From the NCBI GenBank assembly GCA_001701105.1, contig DAAI01000022.1, positions 2,055 to 8,256 of the forward strand: DNA of 6,202 bases, in the 5' to 3' direction. Below the pieces are notes generated by a model, which worked only from the letters and a program-made list of their open reading frames with translations, did no database searches and was not told the DNA's origin. Source of the DNA: Bacteroidales bacterium GP1. Lineage in GTDB: Bacteria > Bacteroidota > Bacteroidia > Bacteroidales > Muribaculaceae. Shown here in pieces: positions 1-5,850 of the stretch. Position numbers and translations under genes: made by a program. Numbering within the stretch: position 1 is the stretch's first letter; each line of letters opens with the position of its first letter.

Positions 1-10
1 TAACTGCGGG

Positions 11-1420
11 TCACTTGCCGATGCAGAAGGAGGAGAAGACGGTGGTGAGAAGGGTGTCGGTTGTGATGGCTCCGGTGAGGAGGCTGAGGTGGTGGATGGC
101 TTCGCGGACGTCCTGGGCTATGAAGTCGGCGGATAGGCCTGTTTTCAGTCCATCGATAGCACGTTCCAGTGCTTTAGCTCCATCGGTCAGTGCGGCATGA
201 TGGCGGGCGTTGGTTACGATTAGATCGTTTTCTATGTCATGGCCGGATATGGCAGTTTTATGCAGTATATCGAGTAGAGCTTTGCATCCTTTTCCGGTCT
301 TGGCTGCAATATTCAGGATGGACATCTCTTTTTCGGTATTCCTTGTCGGAGCTCCTAATTTTGCTATTATCTCTGAGGCTTGAATTTCTTCAACATCCGT
401 TTTATTGATAAGCAATATATTGCATATTTCCTGCGGAATTTTTAAAATAATTTCATTTATTTTGCTTACTTGGGGTTCAAGAGGCAGAGTGGCATCTATC
501 AGCCATAATACTATCGAGGCGCGATTGATTCTATCTTCGGCGCGTCGGATTCCCAATTGTTCTATGGTATCATCTGTGTGCCGCAGACCGGCCGTATCTA
601 TAAAGCGGAATAGGATTCCGTTTATTTCGCGCGTATCTTCAATTATATCCCGTGTTGTTCCGGGGATATCGCTTACAATCGCTTTATCATCTTCGAGTAA
701 TAAATTCAACAATGTTGATTTTCCTGCATTCGGAGCACCGGCTATCGCCACCGGTATACCCTCTTTGAATGCACGCCCGGCTCCATAAGATTCCGCCAGC
801 CGTTTCACTTCTGTTAATGTTTCAGTGGCAAGGTCGGTAAGTCGCTGCCGGTCGGCAAATTCCACATCTTCTTCAGAAAAATCCAATTCCAATTCCAGAA
901 GAGAGGCAAATTCAATAAGCTGATGGCGCAAAGAATCGAGTCTTCTGGAAAAGGCACCCGACATTTGGGACGCCGCTAATCGGTGGGCAGCTTTTGATGA
1001 AGCGGCTATCAGATCTGCGATGCCCTCTGCCTGGGCGAGGTCCATTCTTCCGTTTTTGAAAGCTCGGCAGGAAAATTCCCCCGGCTCTGCGGCTCGCGCA
1101 CCGTGGGCAATCAACTCCTCTACTACCTGCCGTTGAATCCATCTCGACCCATGCAGGGAGAGTTCCACCGTATCTTCACCCGTAAAAGAATTTGGAGCGA
1201 GAAAGGCTGTGGCTACTACTTCATCCAGCAAGCTGCCGTCAGATTGTATTAATTTCCCTAAATGGGCAGTATGCGACCCCCATTTGGAAAGATTTTTGCC
1301 TTGCCACATCTTCTGAACAATCGCCAGGGAGTCTGGCCCCGATACACGCACCACCGCTATACCTCCCACTCCCGTGGGGGTAGATATTGCTACAATCGTA
1401 TCTTCTAAGCTGCCAATCAT
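11..1420 (-). CDS. mnmE: tRNA uridine-5-carboxymethylaminomethyl(34) synthesis GTPase MnmE
   Basis: MnmE is a cytoplasmic GTPase that works with MnmG to install the cmnm5 group on U34 of tRNAs reading split-box codons. Taking the ATG at 1420 gives 469 residues, a normal family length. The N-terminal folate-binding domain opens with DTIVAISTPTGVGGIAVVRVSG. The inserted G domain shows G1 GAPNAGKS (about 228-235), G2 GTTRD (254-258), G3 DTAG (275-278), G4 NKTD (339-342) and AAK as G5 (372-374). The protein ends with the diagnostic FCIGK, whose Cys is the conserved C-terminal cysteine. An in-frame TTG at 1435 would add five residues. I prefer the ATG because it overlaps the upstream nuclease stop as ATGA, a translational-coupling arrangement, and places the conserved N-terminus correctly. 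It is the last gene of a three-gene operon. All key motifs are intact. Confidence 0.97.
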   Translation of the reverse strand: MIGSLEDTIVAISTPTGVGGIAVVRVSGPDSLAIVQKMWQGKNLSKWGSHTAHLGKLIQSDGSLLDEVVATAFLAPNSFTGEDTVELSLHGSRWIQRQVVEELIAHGARAAEPGEFSCRAFKNGRMDLAQAEGIADLIAASSKAAHRLAASQMSGAFSRRLDSLRHQLIEFASLLELELDFSEEDVEFADRQRLTDLATETLTEVKRLAESYGAGRAFKEGIPVAIAGAPNAGKSTLLNLLLEDDKAIVSDIPGTTRDIIEDTREINGILFRFIDTAGLRHTDDTIEQLGIRRAEDRINRASIVLWLIDATLPLEPQVSKINEIILKIPQEICNILLINKTDVEEIQASEIIAKLGAPTRNTEKEMSILNIAAKTGKGCKALLDILHKTAISGHDIENDLIVTNARHHAALTDGAKALERAIDGLKTGLSADFIAQDVREAIHHLSLLTGAITTDTLLTTVFSSFCIGK

Positions 1421-2283
1421 TTCCGTCTGTTCCAATCCCTGAATGATGATATCGATTCTATCCTATCCTCAATCTCATCCGGCAGATTATGAAAGAAATC
1501 GATTCCCGTAATTTTCTCTACTTCGTCAATTGTGGTGACATACTGCTCCATATTGCCCGGTGAGGTCATATTCGGGAATATAAACGCAATCCCACGCGGC
1601 TCCTCGAGATATGGGGCAATAATTACCTTATAGAACGCGCCGGGCACTTTTACCTTCGATTGGCCAATCGCCGCAGTATCCTGCCTTTCAAAGATTGGCC
1701 CCGCAATGATCACGATTGCCGAATCACGCTTGGCCCATATACGTTCTTTATTTTCGAGCGTATTCCAAGCGCCCGTGTTCAGTGCATGATCCTGGGGGCA
1801 CATATTAGCCATTACGAAGCAATCGTTCATTGCTTTCTCACTCCATTTCTGGTCGGCGGCAGGGCACATATGCCCTCTGTCAAATCCGGATCTGGAATAG
1901 TCGGAATTATACGAACATCCTTCCAGCTCATCATCATGCCAGAATTTATTGGTTCTCGTCGCGGAGCCCACAGTTTCGGTGCCGAGCAATTCCCACGCCA
2001 CCCAATCCGGATTTTTTGTAACAGGGTTATATGATACCCTGAATCCTTCATACTCCTTCTCGATCGATCTTCTTCCATCGGAAATTAAAGCATGATCCAG
2101 ATCCTGATAATGACAAAGGCCCGATTCCGGCGCGCCGCTGTCTCCGGAATCTGCAGGCAATTCCTCTCCTGCTGTGATGTCCGCGACAGAGGCTTTTGCG
2201 TCGCCACATTTCGTGATTCCTATCACCCCTATTGCAATAAGGGCAATAAAAAACACAATTAAGATAATTTTCTTTGCATTCAT
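1417..2283 (-). CDS. DNA/RNA non-specific endonuclease (NUC1/Serratia nuclease family), membrane-anchored or exported
   Basis: This 288-residue protein belongs to the beta-beta-alpha-metal nucleases that cut DNA and RNA without sequence preference. The active-site motif DRGH is at residues 135-138, with H138 as the expected general base. It is followed by the block MANMCPQ (158-164) and N169..W173-N174..E177. The 8-residue N169-E177 spacing equals that of the Mg-ligand Asn and its partner Glu in the Serratia enzyme. Residues 5-24 are strongly hydrophobic after MNAKK, so the protein is exported or held in the inner membrane. C26 is preceded by I-T-K, a poor lipobox, so I do not call it a lipoprotein. 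A low-complexity acidic/Gly/Ser linker (about 27-56) leads to the domain. Further Cys at 57, 122, 140, 155 and 162 could form disulfides. The gene starts 3 nt after the upstream gene's stop and its TGA overlaps the mnmE ATG. The natural substrate is unknown; scavenging of extracellular nucleic acid is one possibility. Confidence 0.93.
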   Translation of the reverse strand: MNAKKIILIVFFIALIAIGVIGITKCGDAKASVADITAGEELPADSGDSGAPESGLCHYQDLDHALISDGRRSIEKEYEGFRVSYNPVTKNPDWVAWELLGTETVGSATRTNKFWHDDELEGCSYNSDYSRSGFDRGHMCPAADQKWSEKAMNDCFVMANMCPQDHALNTGAWNTLENKERIWAKRDSAIVIIAGPIFERQDTAAIGQSKVKVPGAFYKVIIAPYLEEPRGIAFIFPNMTSPGNMEQYVTTIDEVEKITGIDFFHNLPDEIEDRIESISSFRDWNRRK

Positions 2284-2286
2284 GGC

Positions 2287-2679
2287 TTATTGCTCCGCCT
2301 CGTTATATTTTTTTGCACATCTCGCAGCCACGATACAGCAGCGATTGCAATGTTCGCGTCCCTTACCCTTCATAGCTCCACATTCCACGGTCCCGAACGC
2401 GCGTTTAAAATCCTCGAATGTATATTTCGCACGGCGCGTTATGGCATTCCGGTCACCTCGGCCGGCCAATCCCAAAGCCACCACGGCTCCTGTCAAAGCT
2501 CCGCACGTGCCCTCATCGAAAGTTGCACCGATTCCTCCGCGCAAGCCTACTGATGCTGAGCGCAGCATCTCCTCAGGATAATCAAGATTCCATTCGCGTG
2601 CCAATGCCACGAGGGTCGCCTCGGAGCAACTATAGCCTTCTCCGCGCAATTCCAATATCCGATCCTCTAATTTATCCAT
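2287..2679 (-). CDS. C_GCAxxG_C_C family protein
   Basis: This is a small soluble protein of 130 residues from the ATG at 2679. An in-frame TTG at 2697 would add six residues but looks less natural than MDKLEDRILELRGEGYSC. It carries the pattern that names the family: a first Cys in GYSCSEA (C18), then GTCGALTG (57-64, C59), a Cys in VECGAM (C100), and a C-terminal cluster at C111, C114, C115 and C121. The family is widespread in anaerobes and is often described as a putative redox or metal/cofactor-binding protein, but I know of no established biochemical function for it. It is the first gene of the minus-strand operon with the nuclease and mnmE. No signal peptide is visible, so it should be cytoplasmic. 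The CNRCC cluster is richer in Cys than the minimal family motif requires. Confidence 0.88.
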   Translation of the reverse strand: MDKLEDRILELRGEGYSCSEATLVALAREWNLDYPEEMLRSASVGLRGGIGATFDEGTCGALTGAVVALGLAGRGDRNAITRRAKYTFEDFKRAFGTVECGAMKGKGREHCNRCCIVAARCAKKYNEAEQ

Positions 2680-2766
2680 TATTATTGTATTATGCAATTG
2701 CTTCTTTAAATTTATTTAACTCAAACGCTTTTCTGCTCCCGAGGAGAATCAGAATCGCTTCATCTG

Positions 2767-2774
2767 CAAAATTA
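2767..2774 (-). promoter_or_regulatory. Candidate -7 box for the C_GCAxxG/nuclease/mnmE operon
   Basis: Read on the minus strand this is TAATTTTG, an exact match to the Bacteroidetes -7 consensus TAnnTTTG, about 88 nt upstream of the first ATG of the operon. I found no TTTG at the usual -33 spacing, so only half of the promoter is supported. Assignment is tentative because the region is AT-rich. Confidence 0.33.
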
Positions 2775-2869
2775 ACAATAATTCCCGAAATTCCAGCATG
2801 AATCCTTTATCCTGTTGCGTATTAATTTATTTCACTCCATTCAACGCATATACTCTCATAAAAAATGAC

Positions 2870-2877
2870 TATATTTG
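2870..2877 (+). promoter_or_regulatory. Candidate -7 box for the alpha/beta hydrolase gene
   Basis: The sequence TATATTTG matches the Bacteroidetes -7 consensus TAnnTTTG exactly. It lies 50 nt upstream of the ATG at 2928, which would give a transcription start near 2883 and a leader of about 45 nt. A convincing -33 TTTG is not visible. With the minus-strand box at 2767-2774, the 2680-2927 gap would hold two divergent promoters. I see nothing else in this gap. Confidence 0.45.
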
Positions 2878-2927
2878 CAACGGAATAATCCTATGTATTG
2901 ATCATAAATCAAAATGATGTAAAGCAC

Positions 2928-3853
2928 ATGAAAAAACTTATAATTTTCCTTATGCTGTCAGTGTCAGGGCTGTGCCCGGTATATGGACAGCCCCCGGGCT
3001 TTGAAATGCCTCAGCCAAACCCGACTTTGCGAACCTCAACTATGCAGGCGATTCGCTTGAGGCTCATACCCTTGATGTCTACCTTCCCAAAGACGGCAAA
3101 GACAGCCACAAAGCTGTGATGCTAATCTATGGCAGCGCATGGTTTGCCAACAATATGAAACAAATGGCATACATGGCCTTGGGTAAACAGCTTACCGATG
3201 CAGGATTTGCAGTGGTAAGCGTAAATCATCGGTCGAGTACTGATGCCAAATATCCGGCACAGATCCACGACATCAAAGGGGCCTTACGATACATCCGTGC
3301 CAACGCTGATAAGCTGGGTATCGACACGTGTTTTGTGGGGATAACAGGATTCTCCTCCGGAGGTCATCTCTCGGCTATGGCGGGAGTGACCAACGGAATG
3401 AAGTCTCGAACGGCAGGCAATACCACTATAGATATTGAGGGAAACATTGGAGGCAACCTTAGTCACAGCAGTAATGTGGATGCCGTGGTCGACTGGTTTG
3501 GCCCTGTCGACATGGCAAGAATGGAAAATTGCTCTACAGTCAAAGATGCTTCTTCACCCGAGGCGGTGCTTATAGGGGGTGTCCCGGTTGAAAATCCGGA
3601 AATGATTGCTCTGATTAGTCCGATCACCTACATTAGTCCACAGACTGCTCCCATGCTCGTGATTCACGGCACAGCCGACAATGTAGTGCCTTTCTGCCAG
3701 AGCCAATATTTCTCCGATGAATTACAAAAAGCCGGCAAGCTGGACAACTTCATTTCGGTTGAAAACGGCCAGCACGGTCCGGTTACATTCAATCCCGACA
3801 CATTCAAGGCCATGACCGACTTCTTCCTCCGCCGGTCGGCTGCAGAAAAATAA
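2928..3853 (+). pseudogene. Secreted alpha/beta hydrolase (esterase/peptidase-like), interrupted by a -1 frame disruption
   Basis: Read as one protein of about 308 residues, this is a secreted serine hydrolase of the alpha/beta fold. The ATG at 2928 begins a signal peptide (MKKLIIFLMLSVSG..., likely cut at VYG|Q near residue 20). After ...QPNP the frame fails: frame one runs on as junk and stops at 3117-3119. The adjacent frame, entered at 3023, reads DFANLNYAGDSLEAHTLDVYLP and continues through the catalytic domain to the TAA at 3851-3853. In composite numbering the oxyanion-hole region is YGSAW (68-72; many relatives have HGGxW), the nucleophile elbow is GFSSG (S143), the acid is D251 in HGTADNVVP, and the base is H283 in GQHG. 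The triad is complete. The catalytic frame is closed upstream by a TGA at 3002-3004, so the switch must lie between about 3005 and 3116. A one-base deletion is the simplest cause; sequencing error or recoding are alternatives. The substrate cannot be named. Confidence 0.85.
3017..3062 (+). other. Frame junction: AAACCCG heptamer followed by a possible stem
   Basis: The heptamer AAACCCG (3017-3023) is phased as A-AAC-CCG in the signal-peptide frame, formally an X-XXY-YYZ arrangement. A -1 slip there yields ...NP then DF..., exactly the continuation of the hydrolase. After a 10-nt spacer, CCTCAA (3034-3039) can pair with TTGAGG (3057-3062). GCG (3048-3050) can pair with CGC (3054-3056), stacking on the right arm. 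AAC-CCG is not a known efficient slippery pair, so this is a candidate only. Confidence 0.25.
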
Positions 3854-3866
3854 GGCCCCTCGCCTT
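3846..3866 (-). terminator. Possible terminator of the PNPOx/DUF488 operon
   Basis: On the minus strand AAGGC (3866-3862) pairs with GCCTT (3856-3852) around a 5-nt loop, followed by A and five T (3850-3846). The stem is short, so strength is doubtful. The element overlaps the last codons and stop codon of the convergent hydrolase gene. It lies about 40 nt beyond the DUF488 stop. Confidence 0.4.
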
Positions 3867-3878
3867 CAATTATTCATG

Positions 3879-3906
3879 GATGGATTCGGTTCGGATCCAT
3901 CTTTTT
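3879..3906 (+). terminator. Rho-independent terminator of the hydrolase gene
   Basis: The arm GATGGATTC (3879-3887) pairs with GGATCCATC (3893-3901), giving nine pairs including one G-U, around a 5-nt loop (GGTTC). Five T follow at 3902-3906. It begins 25 nt after the hydrolase stop codon, and its T-tract touches the stop codon of the convergent DUF488 gene. Confidence 0.75.
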
Positions 3907-4268
3907 CATTCCTCTTCCAGCGCTTGCCGCAAGACTATCGCGTTATTTCTTTCAGTATCTTGGGATGAATAGAGCAATGTCACCATCGGATGCACTTCCA
4001 CTATTTGCTTCAATGCCCCGAGTGCCTGATTATTGGCCAATTCTTGACGGTATCGCTTCACAAACTCATCCCAGTTGGCCGACGGATTCTGATGGTACCA
4101 CTCCCTTAGCTCCGTAGAAGGAGCTATTTCCTTGTCCCAGAGGTCATATTTGAATGTGGCATGCGACAATCCCCGTGGCCAAAGCCGGTCAACATATATG
4201 CGGAATCCATCATCGGGCGAGGCCGGATCATAGGCTCTTTTTAACGCTATGACATTAATCCTGCTCAT
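3906..4268 (-). CDS. DUF488 family protein (YeaO-like)
   Basis: This is a 120-residue soluble protein matching the DUF488/YeaO family over its whole length. Recognisable blocks are ALKRAYDP near the N-terminus, DGFRIYVDRLWPRG (20-33), WDKEIAPSTELREWY (44-58), the FVKRYRQEL helix (69-77) and a VTLLYSSQDTERNNA block (96-110) before the C-terminal helix. The W-P-R-G and APS.ELR..Y signatures are the family's most conserved parts. The biochemical function of the family is not established and I do not assign one. The ATG at 4268 lies 4 nt after the stop of the upstream PNPOx-family gene, so the two are almost certainly cotranscribed and perhaps translationally coupled. The length is normal and no motif is damaged. 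Confidence 0.92.
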   Translation of the reverse strand: MSRINVIALKRAYDPASPDDGFRIYVDRLWPRGLSHATFKYDLWDKEIAPSTELREWYHQNPSANWDEFVKRYRQELANNQALGALKQIVEVHPMVTLLYSSQDTERNNAIVLRQALEEE

Positions 4269-4272
4269 TTTC

Positions 4273-4755
4273 TTATGATTTACATTTCCCGACCGGTGGC
4301 TCGGTGAGCGTGATTTTTACAACAGTGGTCCGCTCGAGACTGCGCGCAATGGCTTCATCGAAATGATCCATATATCCCGGAAGGAAGCGTTCACATAAGA
4401 TGCGTAGCGCGTAAATCTTCTCTTCCGGATTCATCACAATTTCCGTTCTTCCCACAGCTATAGCTGAATTATAATGCTCCGTGAAATTATTCTTGCCTTC
4501 CTCAAATTTCGGAGTGCAGCGGCTTACGGCGGAGAGGCTCACAACCGGATTGTGCTTCAGACAATCGAGCTTTTCCCCTTCCGAGGCACAATGAAAATAA
4601 AATGTCGAGTCATCACTTCTTACCAGCGACAATGGCACGCCATAGGGAGTGCCGCCGGTCCTTACCATGCTCATCGTGACATACGGAGCCTTGTCAAACA
4701 CTTCCAATGCCCAGGCAGCGTCTCTCTCCCTCGCAATCTTTCGCATTTTTCTCAT
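4273..4755 (-). CDS. Pyridoxamine 5'-phosphate oxidase family protein (NimA-like flavoprotein)
   Basis: This 160-residue protein has the split-barrel FMN-binding fold of the PNPOx-like superfamily and resembles the Nim/Pyridox_ox_2 branch. Evidence is the N-terminal basic helix (MRKMRKIARERD), a strand with TPYGVPLSLV (36-45), and the FYFHCASEGEKLDCL block (52-66), where Nim proteins have a closely similar FHCA.EG.K.D stretch that includes their active-site His (here H55). An IAVGRTEIV strand and a FLPGYMDHFDEA helix follow. Nim proteins are linked to nitroimidazole resistance in Bacteroides, but most chromosomal relatives have no proven role. A reductase or flavin/haem-binding function is therefore only possible. 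A second in-frame ATG at 4746 would shorten it by three residues. It is the first gene of a pair with DUF488. Two AGCTTTTT copies (4761-4768, 4775-4782) lie just upstream of its start. Confidence 0.9.
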   Translation of the reverse strand: MRKMRKIARERDAAWALEVFDKAPYVTMSMVRTGGTPYGVPLSLVRSDDSTFYFHCASEGEKLDCLKHNPVVSLSAVSRCTPKFEEGKNNFTEHYNSAIAVGRTEIVMNPEEKIYALRILCERFLPGYMDHFDEAIARSLERTTVVKITLTEPPVGKCKS

Positions 4756-4794
4756 AATTCAGCTTTTTAACCGTAGCTTTTTCTATACATAACA

Positions 4795-4832
4795 AATGAA
4801 AGAGTCAAAGCGTATGCCCTGACCCTTTCATT
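4795..4832 (-). terminator. Imperfect hairpin downstream of the Spy-like gene, possible terminator
   Basis: AATGAAAG (4795-4802) pairs perfectly with CTTTCATT (4825-4832). After one mismatch GTCA (4804-4807) pairs with TGAC (4820-4823), leaving a 12-nt loop in which GC/GC could pair further. On the minus strand the 3' flank is only moderately T-rich (TTTGTTATGT counting the last stem bases). It may end the Spy-like transcript or sit in the leader of the PNPOx gene. I see no clear promoter in 4756-4866. Confidence 0.45.
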
Positions 4833-4866
4833 AACTCTAACAACTATGAATATGTAAGCCTATTGA

Positions 4867-5478
4867 TTATGCGTTTCTCAGTGCTGCGGCTGCTTTGCGC
4901 TCGCCATGACGCGCGGACATTCCTTTCTTATTATCTTTGTGGCGTAAAGCCGCCTGGCCATTCTTTGAACCCTTCTTTTCCTTGAAATTTTTCTTATGCA
5001 TGCCATGCTTCTTCATATGCTTTGCATGATTGTCGTTTACCATGAAGTTGCTCTCAAGGAATTTGGTATATTGCTCGGGAGTAAGGATTGCTTTCAATCC
5101 ATTCAGGAACTCTTGCTTCGATTGCTCGCGCTTAGCTTTCATCTCGGCCTTAAATTTCTCCTTCTGTTCTGAAGTAAATTCCTTACCGCTCTCCTTCATC
5201 TCGCGGGCCTTCTTCATCTCGGCCTCACGTTTGGCCATGGTCTCTTTGCGCAGGGTCTCCAATTTGGTTTTCTGTGCATCCGTAAGATTCAACTCTTCGA
5301 GCACCTTCATTCCGCGGTCGCATTTTTTGTCCATTCCCTTGTCGCACCCTTTCTCCTTATGTTTGCAACATTCGGTTCTTGTACGGTTCTCCTTTTCGTC
5401 GGGATTATTATTGGCTGCGAAAGCAGGCATTGCAAGTGCGCATGCAAGAGTGGCGCCCAAAAATATTTTCTTCATCAT
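4867..5478 (-). CDS. Spy/LTxxQ-like periplasmic protein rich in Cys, His and Met
   Basis: This is a 203-residue exported protein. The signal peptide runs MMKKIFLGATLACALAMPAFA with likely cleavage after AFA (residue 21); C13 lacks a proper lipobox. The mature part is very charged and mainly helical. Three LTxxQ-type motifs, LTDAQ (65-69), FTSEQ (101-105) and LTPEQ (132-136), tie it to the Spy/CpxP/heavy-metal-resistance group of periplasmic chaperones and metal sensors. Two regions look like metal sites: C37-C38-x-H40...C45...M49...C53...M57 before the helices, and H151..H154-M155..H158-G-M160-H161 after them, followed by a Lys/Arg-rich tail to residue 203. Either of two adjacent ATGs (5478 or 5475) could start it. 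It stands alone, divergent from ureA. Envelope-stress chaperone is the conservative guess; metal buffering is inference from residue composition. Confidence 0.85.
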   Translation of the reverse strand: MMKKIFLGATLACALAMPAFAANNNPDEKENRTRTECCKHKEKGCDKGMDKKCDRGMKVLEELNLTDAQKTKLETLRKETMAKREAEMKKAREMKESGKEFTSEQKEKFKAEMKAKREQSKQEFLNGLKAILTPEQYTKFLESNFMVNDNHAKHMKKHGMHKKNFKEKKGSKNGQAALRHKDNKKGMSARHGERKAAAALRNA

Positions 5479-5850
5479 AAATCTGATTTTTAGATTGGTT
5501 TTTGTAATTATTTTATCGTAAGTAAACCGGAATATGGCTATGAATCATCTTCAGATTTTCTGCCCTTTTCCGGACGGTTACGACTATATGACCCGACAGC
5601 CCCATCATCGGTTTAATCGCGATTTTGAAGTTTATTATTTGTTAACCACTTTGTTAATAAACCTTTATATATCAACATCCTTTCCTGGAGCAAAATATTC
5701 GCTACTCCTTTCGCCTAAGATCGCTCAAAAAATATTAGAATTTTAATCATATCTTCCTTAATTCGCATAACATTCATACGCTGCCGGGCGTTAATGATAA
5801 AGGAGTGGTATATTCATTCCTCGGATATTAACCAACATAAAACGAAAAGT
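5479..5850. other. Divergent intergenic region between the Spy-like gene and ureA
   Basis: These 372 nt hold no gene I can support. A small open frame at 5534-5746 encodes a 70-residue sequence without recognisable domains and looks like chance. The visible structure is TTTGTTAA repeated at 5638-5645 and 5650-5657, which also creates the inverted pair TTAAC (5642-5646) and GTTAA (5653-5657). A short AATCT/AGATT inverted repeat (5480-5484, 5492-5496) lies just upstream of the Spy-like start. No exact TAnnTTTG box was found on either strand, so both promoters remain unplaced. Confidence 0.5.
5638..5657. repeat. TTTGTTAA direct repeat with embedded inverted pair, possible operator
   Basis: Two identical 8-mers start 12 nt apart, close to one helical turn, and TTAAC-6 nt-GTTAA forms a dyad across them. 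The site lies about 200 nt upstream of ureA in AT-rich sequence. Chance similarity is quite possible; a regulator site is only a suggestion. Confidence 0.25.

Noticed and set aside
1417..2283. Lipoprotein assignment for the nuclease
   Set aside because: The residues before C26 are I-T-K, and Lys at -1 does not fit a lipobox.
2174..2801. Plus-strand open frames opposite the C_GCAxxG protein and the nuclease N-terminus
   Set aside because: They are antisense to genes with clear family motifs and show no domain of their own.
2898..2927. Upstream TTG start for the hydrolase signal-peptide frame
   Set aside because: It would place ten polar residues before MKKLIIFLML, spoiling a textbook signal peptide; the ATG at 2928 is better.
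5480..5496. AATCT/AGATT inverted repeat just upstream of the Spy-like start as an RNA thermometer or attenuator
   Set aside because: Only five A/T-rich pairs with a 7-nt loop; too weak to support a regulatory claim.
5030..5521. 163-residue plus-strand open frame opposite the Spy-like gene
   Set aside because: It is a shadow of the Lys/Glu-rich coding strand, giving a Ser/Phe/Leu-rich translation; the minus-strand protein has a signal peptide and LTxxQ motifs.
5534..5746. 70-residue plus-strand open frame in the Spy-ureA gap
   Set aside because: No recognisable domain, no promoter or ribosome-binding support, and the composition looks like translated AT-rich intergenic DNA.
5778..5791. ACGC/GCGT inverted repeat upstream of ureA
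   Set aside because: A four-base-pair stem is expected by chance and has no T-tract or other context.
5794..5850. N-terminal extension of ureA from the ATG at 5794
   Set aside because: The 19 extra residues have no counterpart in urease gamma; the start at 5851 gives the canonical 100 residues.
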